From contig CAVUSX010000012.1 of assembly GCA_963744275.1 (NCBI GenBank), forward strand, positions 62,001 through 126,000: DNA of 64,000 nt. Direction: 5' to 3'. The first letter of the stretch is position 1; each line of letters opens with the position of its first letter. Below are positions 51,733 through 59,482 of the stretch, piece after piece. Made by a program: the position numbers and the translations under genes. Below the pieces are notes generated by a model that searched no databases, was not told the origin of the DNA, and worked only from the letters and a program-made list of their open reading frames with translations. This DNA is from VAZQ01 sp963744275 (lineage in GTDB: Bacteria > Pseudomonadota > Alphaproteobacteria > Rhizobiales > Xanthobacteraceae).

Positions 51733-52989
51733 TCATTCTGCTTTCGGTGAGATCGCGCCATTCTTGGCGGGCTGATCAGCGCTTTTGGACGCGCTTCTCG
51801 CCGCCATGACCATGCCCATGAGCTCCTGCTCGGTCATCGGCTTGGCGAACAAATAGCCCTGTCCGCTGTCGCAGCCCAGCTCCACCAGCTTGCGGACGTC
51901 TTCACTGGTCTCGATCCCCACCGCCGCGGCCTTGCTGCCGAAGTTGTGAGCCAATTCGATGATGCTCTTGCAGATATTTGCGTGGCCCTGATTGTCCGCA
52001 CAGCCTCGCACGAACGACTGGTCGATCTTGAGCTCGGAGAACGACAGCTCCTTGAATATTCCGAACGAGGAGTTTCCGCGCCCGAAATTGTCGATCGCCA
52101 GTGACACGCCGGCCTGATGCAGTCCGGCGATCCTCGATTTCAGAAGTGCCGTCTTGGTGAGCACCTGCGTTTCCGTTACGTCGAAGACGAGCCCGGGCCA
52201 CTGATTATCCGGCGGGCGATGCTTCTCGACCAATAGGGCGACGGGAAGCTTGGCCAATGTTTCCGCATCGATATTGATGGCAAACTTCATCGCCACGCCG
52301 GCGCGGAAGAACGCAGCACTGGTCTTGACCGTCGTGGCGATCGCCTGAGCCGCCAGCTCATTGAGATCCTCATCGCTGGCACCGCCCAGAAACCGCGCCG
52401 GCGGCAAAACGCCGTGCTGCGGATGCGTCACGCGCACAAACGTCTCGGCGCTCACCACCATCCTCTTCTTCAGGTCCACCTGCGGCTGGTAAACAAAGCC
52501 AATCCAATTGTTGGCAAGCGCCTTCTTGAGGGACAGGTCGGGGGGTGAAACAGGCCCGGTGTTGACCTTCTGCTCCTCGACGATCCTGCGAACCGCCGAT
52601 AAGTCGATCGGCTTCTGCAGAACCGGCAGCATCGCCAGCGACGCATCACTCCCGACCTTGCGGAAGCTTTCGAGGAACAAGGGCTCGCATCGTCCAAAAA
52701 GCTGCACGCGGCCGCCGAACTTGCATTCCTTCAGGGAAAAGAGCGCTCGCATGCAGTCATACGGATTGGTGGCGCTTACGTTGATGAAGACGAGAGCGGG
52801 ATTGTGATTCTCGACACTTTCGCCGAGACGCGCGCTGTTCACAAATTCGACCGTATTCACACCGAACCCGCGCAGCGACTTGGCGAACCCCTGCAGATAG
52901 CCGAAATCCGTGTCCACCACAAAGCAAAGGGCGGCGGGAGATGCACCGGCCGCTGGATCGGGCCGGTTGCGTGCAAGGGCGCTGTTCAT
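51733..52989 (-). CDS. receiver-like plus degenerate EAL-domain protein
   Basis: A 418-residue protein. The N-terminal 130 residues resemble a receiver fold (LCFVVDTDFGYLQGFAKSLR, ALVFINVSATNPYDCMRALF) but lack the acidic pair and phosphoacceptor. The EAL domain is recognisable from VYQPQVDLKKRMVVSAETFV, FAINIDAETLAKLPVALL, DVTETQVLTKTALLKS, LAIDNFGRGNSSFGIFKELS and LKIDQSFVRG to GQGYLFAKPM. Catalytic motifs are changed: EAL is ETF, DDFGTG is DNFGRG and EGVE is GIET. It is therefore probably not a phosphodiesterase and may bind cyclic-di-GMP or protein partners. Confidence 0.9.
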   Translation of the reverse strand: MNSALARNRPDPAAGASPAALCFVVDTDFGYLQGFAKSLRGFGVNTVEFVNSARLGESVENHNPALVFINVSATNPYDCMRALFSLKECKFGGRVQLFGRCEPLFLESFRKVGSDASLAMLPVLQKPIDLSAVRRIVEEQKVNTGPVSPPDLSLKKALANNWIGFVYQPQVDLKKRMVVSAETFVRVTHPQHGVLPPARFLGGASDEDLNELAAQAIATTVKTSAAFFRAGVAMKFAINIDAETLAKLPVALLVEKHRPPDNQWPGLVFDVTETQVLTKTALLKSRIAGLHQAGVSLAIDNFGRGNSSFGIFKELSFSELKIDQSFVRGCADNQGHANICKSIIELAHNFGSKAAAVGIETSEDVRKLVELGCDSGQGYLFAKPMTEQELMGMVMAARSASKSADQPAKNGAISPKAE

Positions 52990-53083
52990 GGCCGCCTCGC
53001 GCCAGCGGTCGAAAACGTTGGATGGCTGGGAGCGATGGTTCCACCGCCAGCCGCGATGGGCCCCGGGTACCGTTTGCAGGCCT

Positions 53084-54196
53084 TCATATTCCTACCCCCA
53101 GATCGGCCGATTTTGCGGTCTTGATGCGAACTTCCCAAAATCGAAGGACGCGTTGTGCGCTAGCCTGAGAAAACTTGAGATAATCTTCCTTGGCTTGAGT
53201 CAGATCGGCCGTCGACATGGTGTGATGGGCGAAGCGGCCGGATAGGATTGCGCTGACTGTCGGCCATTTGAGGCCGGCGGCCTTGCAGGGAATCAGAAGT
53301 CCGCCGCTGCGCGCACTCTTCATCAAATTTGCGATCAAATCGATAGAGGCCGAAGATAACATCGAAAGCGCCGCGACCATCTGCTCGTAGAGCCGGCGAT
53401 TGGCGAACTCCCGCAGCGCCGCCTCGTCCAGCCTGCCTTCGCGCTTCATCGCCAAAACCCCGAGCTGCGCCGCCGTGAAATCGCGGTTCGCCGTGGCCTC
53501 GCGGCTAACCTCGTTTGAGATCTTGGCGAGCACGCGCTGGATCTCGTCCTTGGTTTCCGCCGGCGCCAGTGAAAGAAGCTTGGCGCGGACGGCTTCGGTC
53601 GCTTTGAGCAGCAAATCCCGAAGCAGGCGCAGTGGAATGTCGAGCCGCAGGCCGAGCTTCTCGGCCAGGCTCTCGTCCGTCTCCGCCTTGCGCACCAGGG
53701 TGGTGAACCCGGACTCCGAAAATCGGGCGCCGGCGTTCCGCGCCAGCCGATGCGCGATTTCCCGATCGCCCCGCTCGACCAGCACGTCGGTCACGGCTTC
53801 TTCGAGTTCGCTGCGCCCCGAGATGGCGAGCAAGTGTTGTTGGCTTTTGCTGCCGGCGATCTCGACCAGGTCGCGCGTGGTCAGGCGCGTGGATTGAATC
53901 AAGACCGGCCCGGCGACCGCTATTTCGTCATTGCGGGCCAGTTGCCGGATCACCTCAATCGGAGAGTTGTCGATCGGCGCCAGATGCCCGCTCAGCTCGA
54001 CCAGCGCTTTGGTCTCGATCCGCTTGATCAGGTGACACAGGACGTCGTCGAACAAGCCGATCTGCGCCTCATTGAGGCGGTCGGCATCGTTGAGAAACAG
54101 GTCGGTGACGCGCCGAAGGGTTTCGACGCGTTTCTCGGACGAGCCGCTTTTAATCGCGTCCTCGATCTCGACGATAAGTGATTGTTGCGCGCCCAT
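53084..54196 (-). CDS. DUF2336 protein
   Basis: A 370-residue alpha-helical protein starting MGAQQSLIVEIEDAIKSGSS, with LFLNDADRLNEAQIGLFDDV, LCHLIKRIETKALVELSGHL and AGPVLIQSTRLTTRDLVEIA, the DUF2336 signature. It resembles HEAT-like repeats. Function is unknown; genes of this type are common in alphaproteobacteria near cyclic-di-GMP and motility genes. It lies 94 bp upstream of the EAL gene on the same strand and divergent from a small membrane protein gene. Confidence 0.9.
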   Translation of the reverse strand: MGAQQSLIVEIEDAIKSGSSEKRVETLRRVTDLFLNDADRLNEAQIGLFDDVLCHLIKRIETKALVELSGHLAPIDNSPIEVIRQLARNDEIAVAGPVLIQSTRLTTRDLVEIAGSKSQQHLLAISGRSELEEAVTDVLVERGDREIAHRLARNAGARFSESGFTTLVRKAETDESLAEKLGLRLDIPLRLLRDLLLKATEAVRAKLLSLAPAETKDEIQRVLAKISNEVSREATANRDFTAAQLGVLAMKREGRLDEAALREFANRRLYEQMVAALSMLSSASIDLIANLMKSARSGGLLIPCKAAGLKWPTVSAILSGRFAHHTMSTADLTQAKEDYLKFSQASAQRVLRFWEVRIKTAKSADLGVGI

Positions 54197-54397
54197 TCCC
54201 CACTGTCCCGTCTTCCCCTCTTCCGGCCGTGCGTTCGGATTCTAGGAATTGAATGCTCGTGTATACACAAACAGCGGTAACAAAAAGTGAATCTCATCTC
54301 TTTTCAAAATGCGCCCCACGCCGCGAAATGAATAGAATCTGCGGCGTTCAGTGTTTAATAGACGAACAATTTACCAGAAACGGGGCATTATAAGGCC

Positions 54398-54841
54398 ATG
54401 AGTGGTGCACCTCCAGCCGAGAGCGACGTGCGCTTGGTCGTGCCTTCCAGCCAACTTGGCGCAAGGCCCCAGCGACCGCAATTTCTTGTACACAAGGCGC
54501 GGGATCGTCGGCGGGCGCTCATGATCGGCTGCGGCATGCTGTTGGGGGCAGCAATGGTTGCCGGAGCGGTGATTGCGGTGGAAGCACCCACCTCGGTTCA
54601 TCCGTCGAATCCGTCGCACACCGCCGTCGCAATTCCAGAGAGTGACCTGCGTTCTGCGAAAGTCACCAGAGATCTGGACGGCAAGGGGTGCTCTCAGCAG
54701 GTCTTCGACAATCTGACCGGGCGCATGAGCCAATCACGGCTGCCGTGCGAAGCGACGACCTATGACAGCAATGGGGCACCGGTGCCGGTCGGCACGATCC
54801 ATCGTCTCGATGCGATCAGCAAGTCGTTCTCAGGTCATTAG
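54398..54841 (+). CDS. single-pass membrane protein, function unknown
   Basis: A 147-residue protein. An N-terminal cytoplasmic stretch ends KARDRRRALMIG, a hydrophobic segment follows (CGMLLGAAMVAGAVIAVEA), and the periplasmic part has two cysteines (GKGCSQQVFDNLTGRM, SRLPCEATTYDSNGAPVPVG). Similar small proteins are found in Bradyrhizobium relatives without an assigned role. It stands between DUF2336 and HD-GYP genes. The 200-bp upstream region is AT-rich and contains promoter-like sequence. Confidence 0.7.
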   Translation: MSGAPPAESDVRLVVPSSQLGARPQRPQFLVHKARDRRRALMIGCGMLLGAAMVAGAVIAVEAPTSVHPSNPSHTAVAIPESDLRSAKVTRDLDGKGCSQQVFDNLTGRMSQSRLPCEATTYDSNGAPVPVGTIHRLDAISKSFSGH

Positions 54842-54875
54842 GGCAGGCCAGTGCGCCTGGTGTGGGATGAACGCC

Positions 54876-56000
54876 TCATGATGCAGAGCTACATCCGACT
54901 TGAGCGCGCGCAAACGGGCGAAACTCCCGGACGAGGTCGGCATCCAAGCGGGGCGCCATGTTCTCTATGATCTGATATGCGGCTTCGGAGGACTGGGGGG
55001 CCCTGTAGGCGCGCCGTTCGATGAGGGCTCCGAACACATCCGCAATCGTCATCATGCGGACAAGGTCCGATAATTCACGCCCTTTGAGTCCATGCGGATA
55101 TCCCGATCCGTCGAGGTATTCATGGTGGTGTACCACCATATCGAGCATGTCTGGATCAAGTCCCCGCACGTTTCGCAGCGCCTCAAAGCCCAATACAGGA
55201 TGCCGCCGCATCGCGGCAACCTCTTCATCCACCAGCGGACTCGGTTTTTCCAAGATGGCAACCGGAACGCCGGCCTTGCCGATATCGTGAAGCAGTCCCG
55301 CGAACGCCAGTTTCTGCTTGTCTTCGCTCGAGAAACCAAGGTGGCGGCCGAAGGCCACTGCCACGCCGGTGACGAGCAGGCAATGCTGATAGGTCGAGCT
55401 ATGGTGTTGACGCACCGTATCGATCCAGTGCACGAGCCCTTCTGTGTCGATTTGAGAGACGACCGTCTCCCCGGCCGATTGGACCATGTTCAGGTCGACT
55501 GGCGTGCCCGAGACGGCTGCAGCAAAAATGTTTTGCAAAGCCCCGATCCCAGCCGAGATGCCATCGGAGATTCCAGCTGAAAATGCAGCAGGCTCGCCGG
55601 CCAAGGAACCGATATCGCCAAAAAGTGCGGTGAGGAGCGCCTTGCGATCGACCGGGCGTTCCACGAGGTCGGTCGCCCCGACGGCGAAAGCTTGCACGGC
55701 CTGAAGACGAACGCCGTGCTCGACGATGAAGATGGCCTTTCCGCGTTTCGGTCGAAGATCCAGCCAAAGCCGCAGATCAGCGAGATAGGAGCTGTCCTCG
55801 AGATCGATGTCGACAATGGCATGTTTGGTGGGAGGAGCCTGCGACAGGCGATCGCGGACGAACGATCGGGTCGCGAAAATTCCCGTCAGTTTCCGGCTGA
55901 CGTCTTTGGCGCGGCCGACCGAGTCCGAAATGATGGAAAGTTGATCCACAATCAAGCTCGCGATCGGACCCATCAACTTCAGCGCATCCGACTTTACCAC
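54876..56000 (-). CDS. HD-GYP-domain protein with degenerate receiver-like N-terminus
   Basis: A 374-residue protein. The HD-GYP domain shows HCLLVTGVAVAFGRHLGFSS, FAGLLHDIGKAGVPVAILEK, MRRHPVLGFEALRNV, VVHHHEYLDGSGYPHGLKGR and the late histidine/aspartate residues expected for cyclic-di-GMP hydrolysis. The N-terminal 130 residues look like a receiver fold without clear phosphorylation residues, as in the EAL protein nearby. The GTG at 56000 is the start of this frame. An ATG at 56040 one frame off (MTANQPATRDRLV) could be the true start if a base is missing. Confidence 0.9.
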   Translation of the reverse strand: MVKSDALKLMGPIASLIVDQLSIISDSVGRAKDVSRKLTGIFATRSFVRDRLSQAPPTKHAIVDIDLEDSSYLADLRLWLDLRPKRGKAIFIVEHGVRLQAVQAFAVGATDLVERPVDRKALLTALFGDIGSLAGEPAAFSAGISDGISAGIGALQNIFAAAVSGTPVDLNMVQSAGETVVSQIDTEGLVHWIDTVRQHHSSTYQHCLLVTGVAVAFGRHLGFSSEDKQKLAFAGLLHDIGKAGVPVAILEKPSPLVDEEVAAMRRHPVLGFEALRNVRGLDPDMLDMVVHHHEYLDGSGYPHGLKGRELSDLVRMMTIADVFGALIERRAYRAPQSSEAAYQIIENMAPRLDADLVREFRPFARAQVGCSSAS

Positions 56001-56314
56001 TGACCAGGCGGTCTCTAGTCGCCGGTTGGTTGGCCGTCATGCGATTTGAAGGGATAGGCCATCAGCGAACGATACTAAACTATAAGTTTTAACAATTCAT
56101 GTCGCAATCGACCGGTGGGGTCTCGCGTCCCGAAAAGGGACAATCATTTGCGCCTCAGCGCTATCGAGTAGGCGGTTTAAAAATACGGTCACCTACAGCC
56201 AAAACCCCTTCGACGATTAATTCTTTATGATTAACGCGGCATAACGTCGCGAACTCTGGCCAGAATCCTTCTGGAAGCACACTTGGCCGCCGCGTTGCAT
56301 CCCACCGGGACCAC
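56001..56314. other. 314-bp AT-rich divergent spacer, no gene seen
   Basis: Lower GC than its surroundings, with ATTAATTCTTTATGATTAAC near 56214 and AAACTATAAGTTTTAAC near 56076. It must hold the divergent promoters of the HD-GYP and GGDEF genes. A short GTCCC-GAAAA-GGGAC stem lies near 56130. Confidence 0.6.
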
Positions 56315-57337
56315 ATGTTCAGCCGCAACTCAAAGTATTCCATGGCGATCGCAAGAGCCGCCTTGGATCATATCGCGGCTCTGGACCTGCCGGCCGATCC
56401 CTCCAGTTTCGCGCTTTGGTACGCCTATGCGGCCGCGCAAAACCCTCAAATAAATCAGCAGATAAATGGTCTGCTTGCCGGGAATTCAAAGCTTTCGGTC
56501 ATGGATATTGATCGGATTTGTGAGGAGTTTTTGCCGTCGGCCGCCGCCCTGCCTCGCCTTGAGAAGGTGGGCGGCGGGCTTACCGCGGAGATCGACCATG
56601 TCGTCGACCTGATCGAAGCGGCGGCCGGTAGCACGGCCGCCTATCGGGCTGACCTCACGGATGCAAATCATGCGCTTGGCCGCCCTGTCGATCGCGACGC
56701 GATCCGCAGGGTCGTCCAAACGTTGGTGAAATCCACGAAAGACATGGAACACCGGAACCGCGCTTTGGAATCCGCCCTTCGGGTCTCCAAACAGGTCATC
56801 GAAGACCTGAAGACAGACGTGGACCGTATCCGCGATGAGAGCTTAAAGGACCGGCTCACCGGGCTGTCCAATCGGAAGCATTTCGAGCAAACGCTGGCGC
56901 AGGCAATCGCCATGCTCAGCAGCATGCCCGAGCAACCGCCATTCTCGATGCTGCTGATCGACATCGATCATTTCAAGCAATTCAATGATCTGCACGGCCA
57001 CCAGATCGGTGACGACGTGTTGCGGCTTATCGCTCAGGCGCTCAAAGAATCCGTGAAAGGACAGGATATCGCGGCGCGTTACGGCGGAGAGGAATTCACC
57101 GTGCTGCTGCCAGATACCGGTCTGGACGGCGCAAAGGTCGTGGCGGAAAACATCCGTACCGCAATCGGCCGGAAGGCCCTGCGGAAACGCTCGACGGGCG
57201 AGACGCTGGGACGGGTCACCGTCTCGATCGGCGCTGCGGAGCATCAGCGTGGCGAGGATTCGGAAGGGCTCATCTACCGGGCAGATCGTTTGCTATATTC
57301 GGCCAAGCAAGCGGGGCGAAACTTGGTGCGCTGGTGA
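56315..57337 (+). CDS. diguanylate cyclase with GGDEF domain
   Basis: A 340-residue protein. The C-terminal catalytic domain has RLTGLSNRKHFEQTLAQAIA, LIDIDHFKQFNDLHGHQIGD and the active-site loop RYGGEEFTVLLPDT, then RVTVSIGAAE, so it should make cyclic-di-GMP from GTP. The residues five upstream of GGEEF read KGQD, not the RxxD of the inhibitory site, so product feedback may be lost. The N-terminal 160 residues are helical, without membrane segments, with a coiled coil before GGDEF. Confidence 0.93.
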   Translation: MFSRNSKYSMAIARAALDHIAALDLPADPSSFALWYAYAAAQNPQINQQINGLLAGNSKLSVMDIDRICEEFLPSAAALPRLEKVGGGLTAEIDHVVDLIEAAAGSTAAYRADLTDANHALGRPVDRDAIRRVVQTLVKSTKDMEHRNRALESALRVSKQVIEDLKTDVDRIRDESLKDRLTGLSNRKHFEQTLAQAIAMLSSMPEQPPFSMLLIDIDHFKQFNDLHGHQIGDDVLRLIAQALKESVKGQDIAARYGGEEFTVLLPDTGLDGAKVVAENIRTAIGRKALRKRSTGETLGRVTVSIGAAEHQRGEDSEGLIYRADRLLYSAKQAGRNLVRW

Positions 57338-57582
57338 GGTGCCAGCCGCTGGGCGGACGGTCGCCGGTCGGCTTGCGCCGCGCCGCCGTCGTGCAGCGCG
57401 TCACCGAGCGGTGGGCGGAATAGGATCCTGCAATTGCTCGCGCTCTTTACGAGGGCGACGGCAGGGTTAACGCCGCATTTGAGACAGCGACCAAGTCGCG
57501 AGGCGCCGGCTCGCAGCCCCGGCCTCCCACAGATCGCTGAACACACGCGCGAGCATGAGCGGTTGCCGCGGTCACATCGAAA

Positions 57583-58053
57583 CTACGCTGCCAGCTCCCT
57601 GGGCGCGCGCTCCTCGACGACCAGACTATCGAAATGTGTCTTGCCGGTACCCGCGATAACGGGTTGCCTTGGAAGCGTTTCGGAAGGCTCGTACCACGGC
57701 TGTTTCTCTACGACGCCATCTCGGACGGATTGTGCAAGCAGCTTTCCGATCTCCTCGCCGCTGAGGGGCTCTGCCTTGCCATCCGAATCCAGCTTGTACA
57801 GCTGCGGGCAGAAATACAAAGCGTGAATTCGAGGGTCATATCCATCGACCACCAAGAACTGCTTCTTTCTCAATAAAATATTGTACTTGGTGACAATCTT
57901 TCTTTCCAAGGTGGCCATGGCAACGCGCAGCTTCTCATCAGAGCGACCGACGATCGTGCCGGCCTCCAATAGAACAATCCAGTCCTTCGAATGGATGTTG
58001 TCTGGATGGATCGGGACGTAGTGCCGGGGCACATTTCGTTTGAATAAACCCAT
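57583..58053 (-). CDS. hypothetical cytoplasmic protein
   Basis: A 156-residue protein starting MGLFKRNVPRHYVPIHPDNI. It has SKDWIVLLEAGTIVGRSDEK, KLRVAMATLERKIVTKYNIL, LRKKQFLVVDGYDPRIHALY, FCPQLYKLDSDGKAEPLSGE and a C-terminal stretch with no clear motif. No family was recognised. The start at 58053 is preferred because GAGAGG lies nine bases upstream; an ATG at 58062 is adjacent to that site and too close. There are no membrane segments or signal peptide. Confidence 0.7.
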   Translation of the reverse strand: MGLFKRNVPRHYVPIHPDNIHSKDWIVLLEAGTIVGRSDEKLRVAMATLERKIVTKYNILLRKKQFLVVDGYDPRIHALYFCPQLYKLDSDGKAEPLSGEEIGKLLAQSVRDGVVEKQPWYEPSETLPRQPVIAGTGKTHFDSLVVEERAPRELAA

Positions 58054-58390
58054 TTTCCACATCCTCTCGTTAGCTGATGTCAGCGGCGAGCCGGACGGTT
58101 CGCCCCAGCCGGCCCGCCCATTTCCCCTTAATTCTCCGGGAGAGATAATGCCCGCGCCCGCCGATGGATGCACGCTGGCTTGCTTTTTTCCACAGTCGTT
58201 TCTCGCTACGTTGGGAGGGAGTGAATAGCCCCATCTACGGAACAATTGTGTTAAATCGTCAATCCCCGGGCCGGGCTGCCTTGCCAACCGGCGGCGGAAG
58301 GATGGCAATGGCTGCCGCGGACTTCGTCTATGGCGGCCTTGATGCACGCACGTCAGGCGACCGTCTCCACGCTGCGCGCGCGTGCTCCGC
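58054..58390. other. 337-bp spacer, no gene seen
   Basis: Long frames here are extensions of neighbouring genes without start signals. A T-rich stretch (GCTTGCTTTTTTCCACAG, near 58180) and ACAATTGTGTTAAATCG near 58242 may be promoter elements for the minus-strand gene at 58053. Nothing else was recognised. Confidence 0.5.
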
Positions 58391-58648
58391 TCACGAGCGT
58401 GCATCGTCGCCCCAGCGCCAGCGCGGTGGCTCGCCCTTCAGCCAGCATACGGCGACGAGCAACGCGCCAAGCACCGTGACATAGGCGAGAAAGAGACCGA
58501 TCTCCCGGCGGGGCGGAAAGATGAAGGGGCCCGCGACCAGCAGCCCGACAAAGGCTGCGAAGACCACCCAGCCTTGCCAGGTGCTGGGAAAGCCCCAGCC
58601 CCAACCGTAGCGCTTGGCGGGAAACCAGTACGTGGGCTCGGTTTGCAT
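58391..58648 (-). CDS. small two-helix membrane protein
   Basis: An 85-residue protein with a tryptophan- and proline-rich N-terminus (YWFPAKRYGWGWGFPSTWQG). Two hydrophobic segments (WVVFAAFVGLLVAGPFIFPP and GLFLAYVTVLGALLVAVCWL) are joined by a short charged loop. The ATG at 58648 has AGGAGGAA at ideal spacing. Function unknown; proteins with this W-x-P pattern are common in soil proteobacteria. Confidence 0.8.
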   Translation of the reverse strand: MQTEPTYWFPAKRYGWGWGFPSTWQGWVVFAAFVGLLVAGPFIFPPRREIGLFLAYVTVLGALLVAVCWLKGEPPRWRWGDDARS

Positions 58649-58887
58649 GAGGATTCCTCCTGAACGTCGCCGACCCCACTATATTGGAAATCGGAGACGA
58701 TGTACCAAGCGGGCGTCGGAGCCGTCCGGGTGGCGCTGTTGCGTCCGGCGGGCCGCTTGCGCGGGCAAGGGCGCCACCTCAACTTCACGCTTCCGCAGCG
58801 GCACGTGTTTTGCTATGGTGGTTCGGGGAAGATCGGGAGACATCGGTCACGGGGGGGAGCCGAACGGAGCAAAAGGAGCATCCGTGC

Positions 58888-59394
58888 ATGGTTTCCCCGT
58901 TGCGAAATTCGCCTGATCCCGACCCGACCGCGGACCATCTCGGATCGTTCCGCATGGCCCCTGGCCGGCGCCCGCATGCCGCCGCCACACCTCCCGCGCA
59001 CGAGACCGCCGCCGCCGATCTTGCGCGGCTGGAATCCAGCGTCCAGTGGCTGGTGCGCCAGGGCAGGATGGCCCGGCGCGAATCCGTGCCGGACCCGCGG
59101 GAAGAAATCCGCAAGCTGCCGCGCGCCATGCTGTTGCCGCCGGTGCCGGGAATTCCTCCCGTGCATGCCGAGGGTTCCGGCCGCACGGCGGATCTGTCGA
59201 CCTTTCGGTTGGCGCCGCCGCTTGCCCGCGAGCGTCTCCAGCTTCCGCGGCGGCAGCATCGCCACGGTGTGCGGGGAGCGCTGTGCCTCCTGGCCGCCGG
59301 CGTGATCGCCGGGTCGATCGCCTATCATATCTCAGCCGGAGGGGCGTTCTCGGCCTGGGAGCCCGCGCATGCTTCCGCGCTTCGACCGCAGTGA
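58888..59394 (+). CDS. hypothetical protein with a C-terminal membrane segment
   Basis: A 168-residue protein starting MVSPLRNSPDPDPTADHLGS. The first 130 residues are polar and Pro/Arg rich, including the helix LARLESSVQWLVRQGRMARR. A single hydrophobic segment near the end (GALCLLAAGVIAGSIAYHIS) should be membrane-spanning, followed by a short tail. The ATG at 58888 follows AAAGGAG. No family was recognised. Confidence 0.65.
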   Translation: MVSPLRNSPDPDPTADHLGSFRMAPGRRPHAAATPPAHETAAADLARLESSVQWLVRQGRMARRESVPDPREEIRKLPRAMLLPPVPGIPPVHAEGSGRTADLSTFRLAPPLARERLQLPRRQHRHGVRGALCLLAAGVIAGSIAYHISAGGAFSAWEPAHASALRPQ

Positions 59395-59482
59395 CGGCGG
59401 CCCCGGCGCGCGGTCGCAGAACGATCGGTGATGGCCGGCGGAGACTTGGGCTCTCATTGGCGCGCGGAGTAGCGATGGCAGT

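Noticed and set aside
48800..52000. Attachment-site repeat of the tRNA-Ser 3' end
   Set aside because: No second copy of GGTTCGAATCCC followed by the acceptor arm was found downstream, and no integrase is visible, so island boundaries cannot be claimed.
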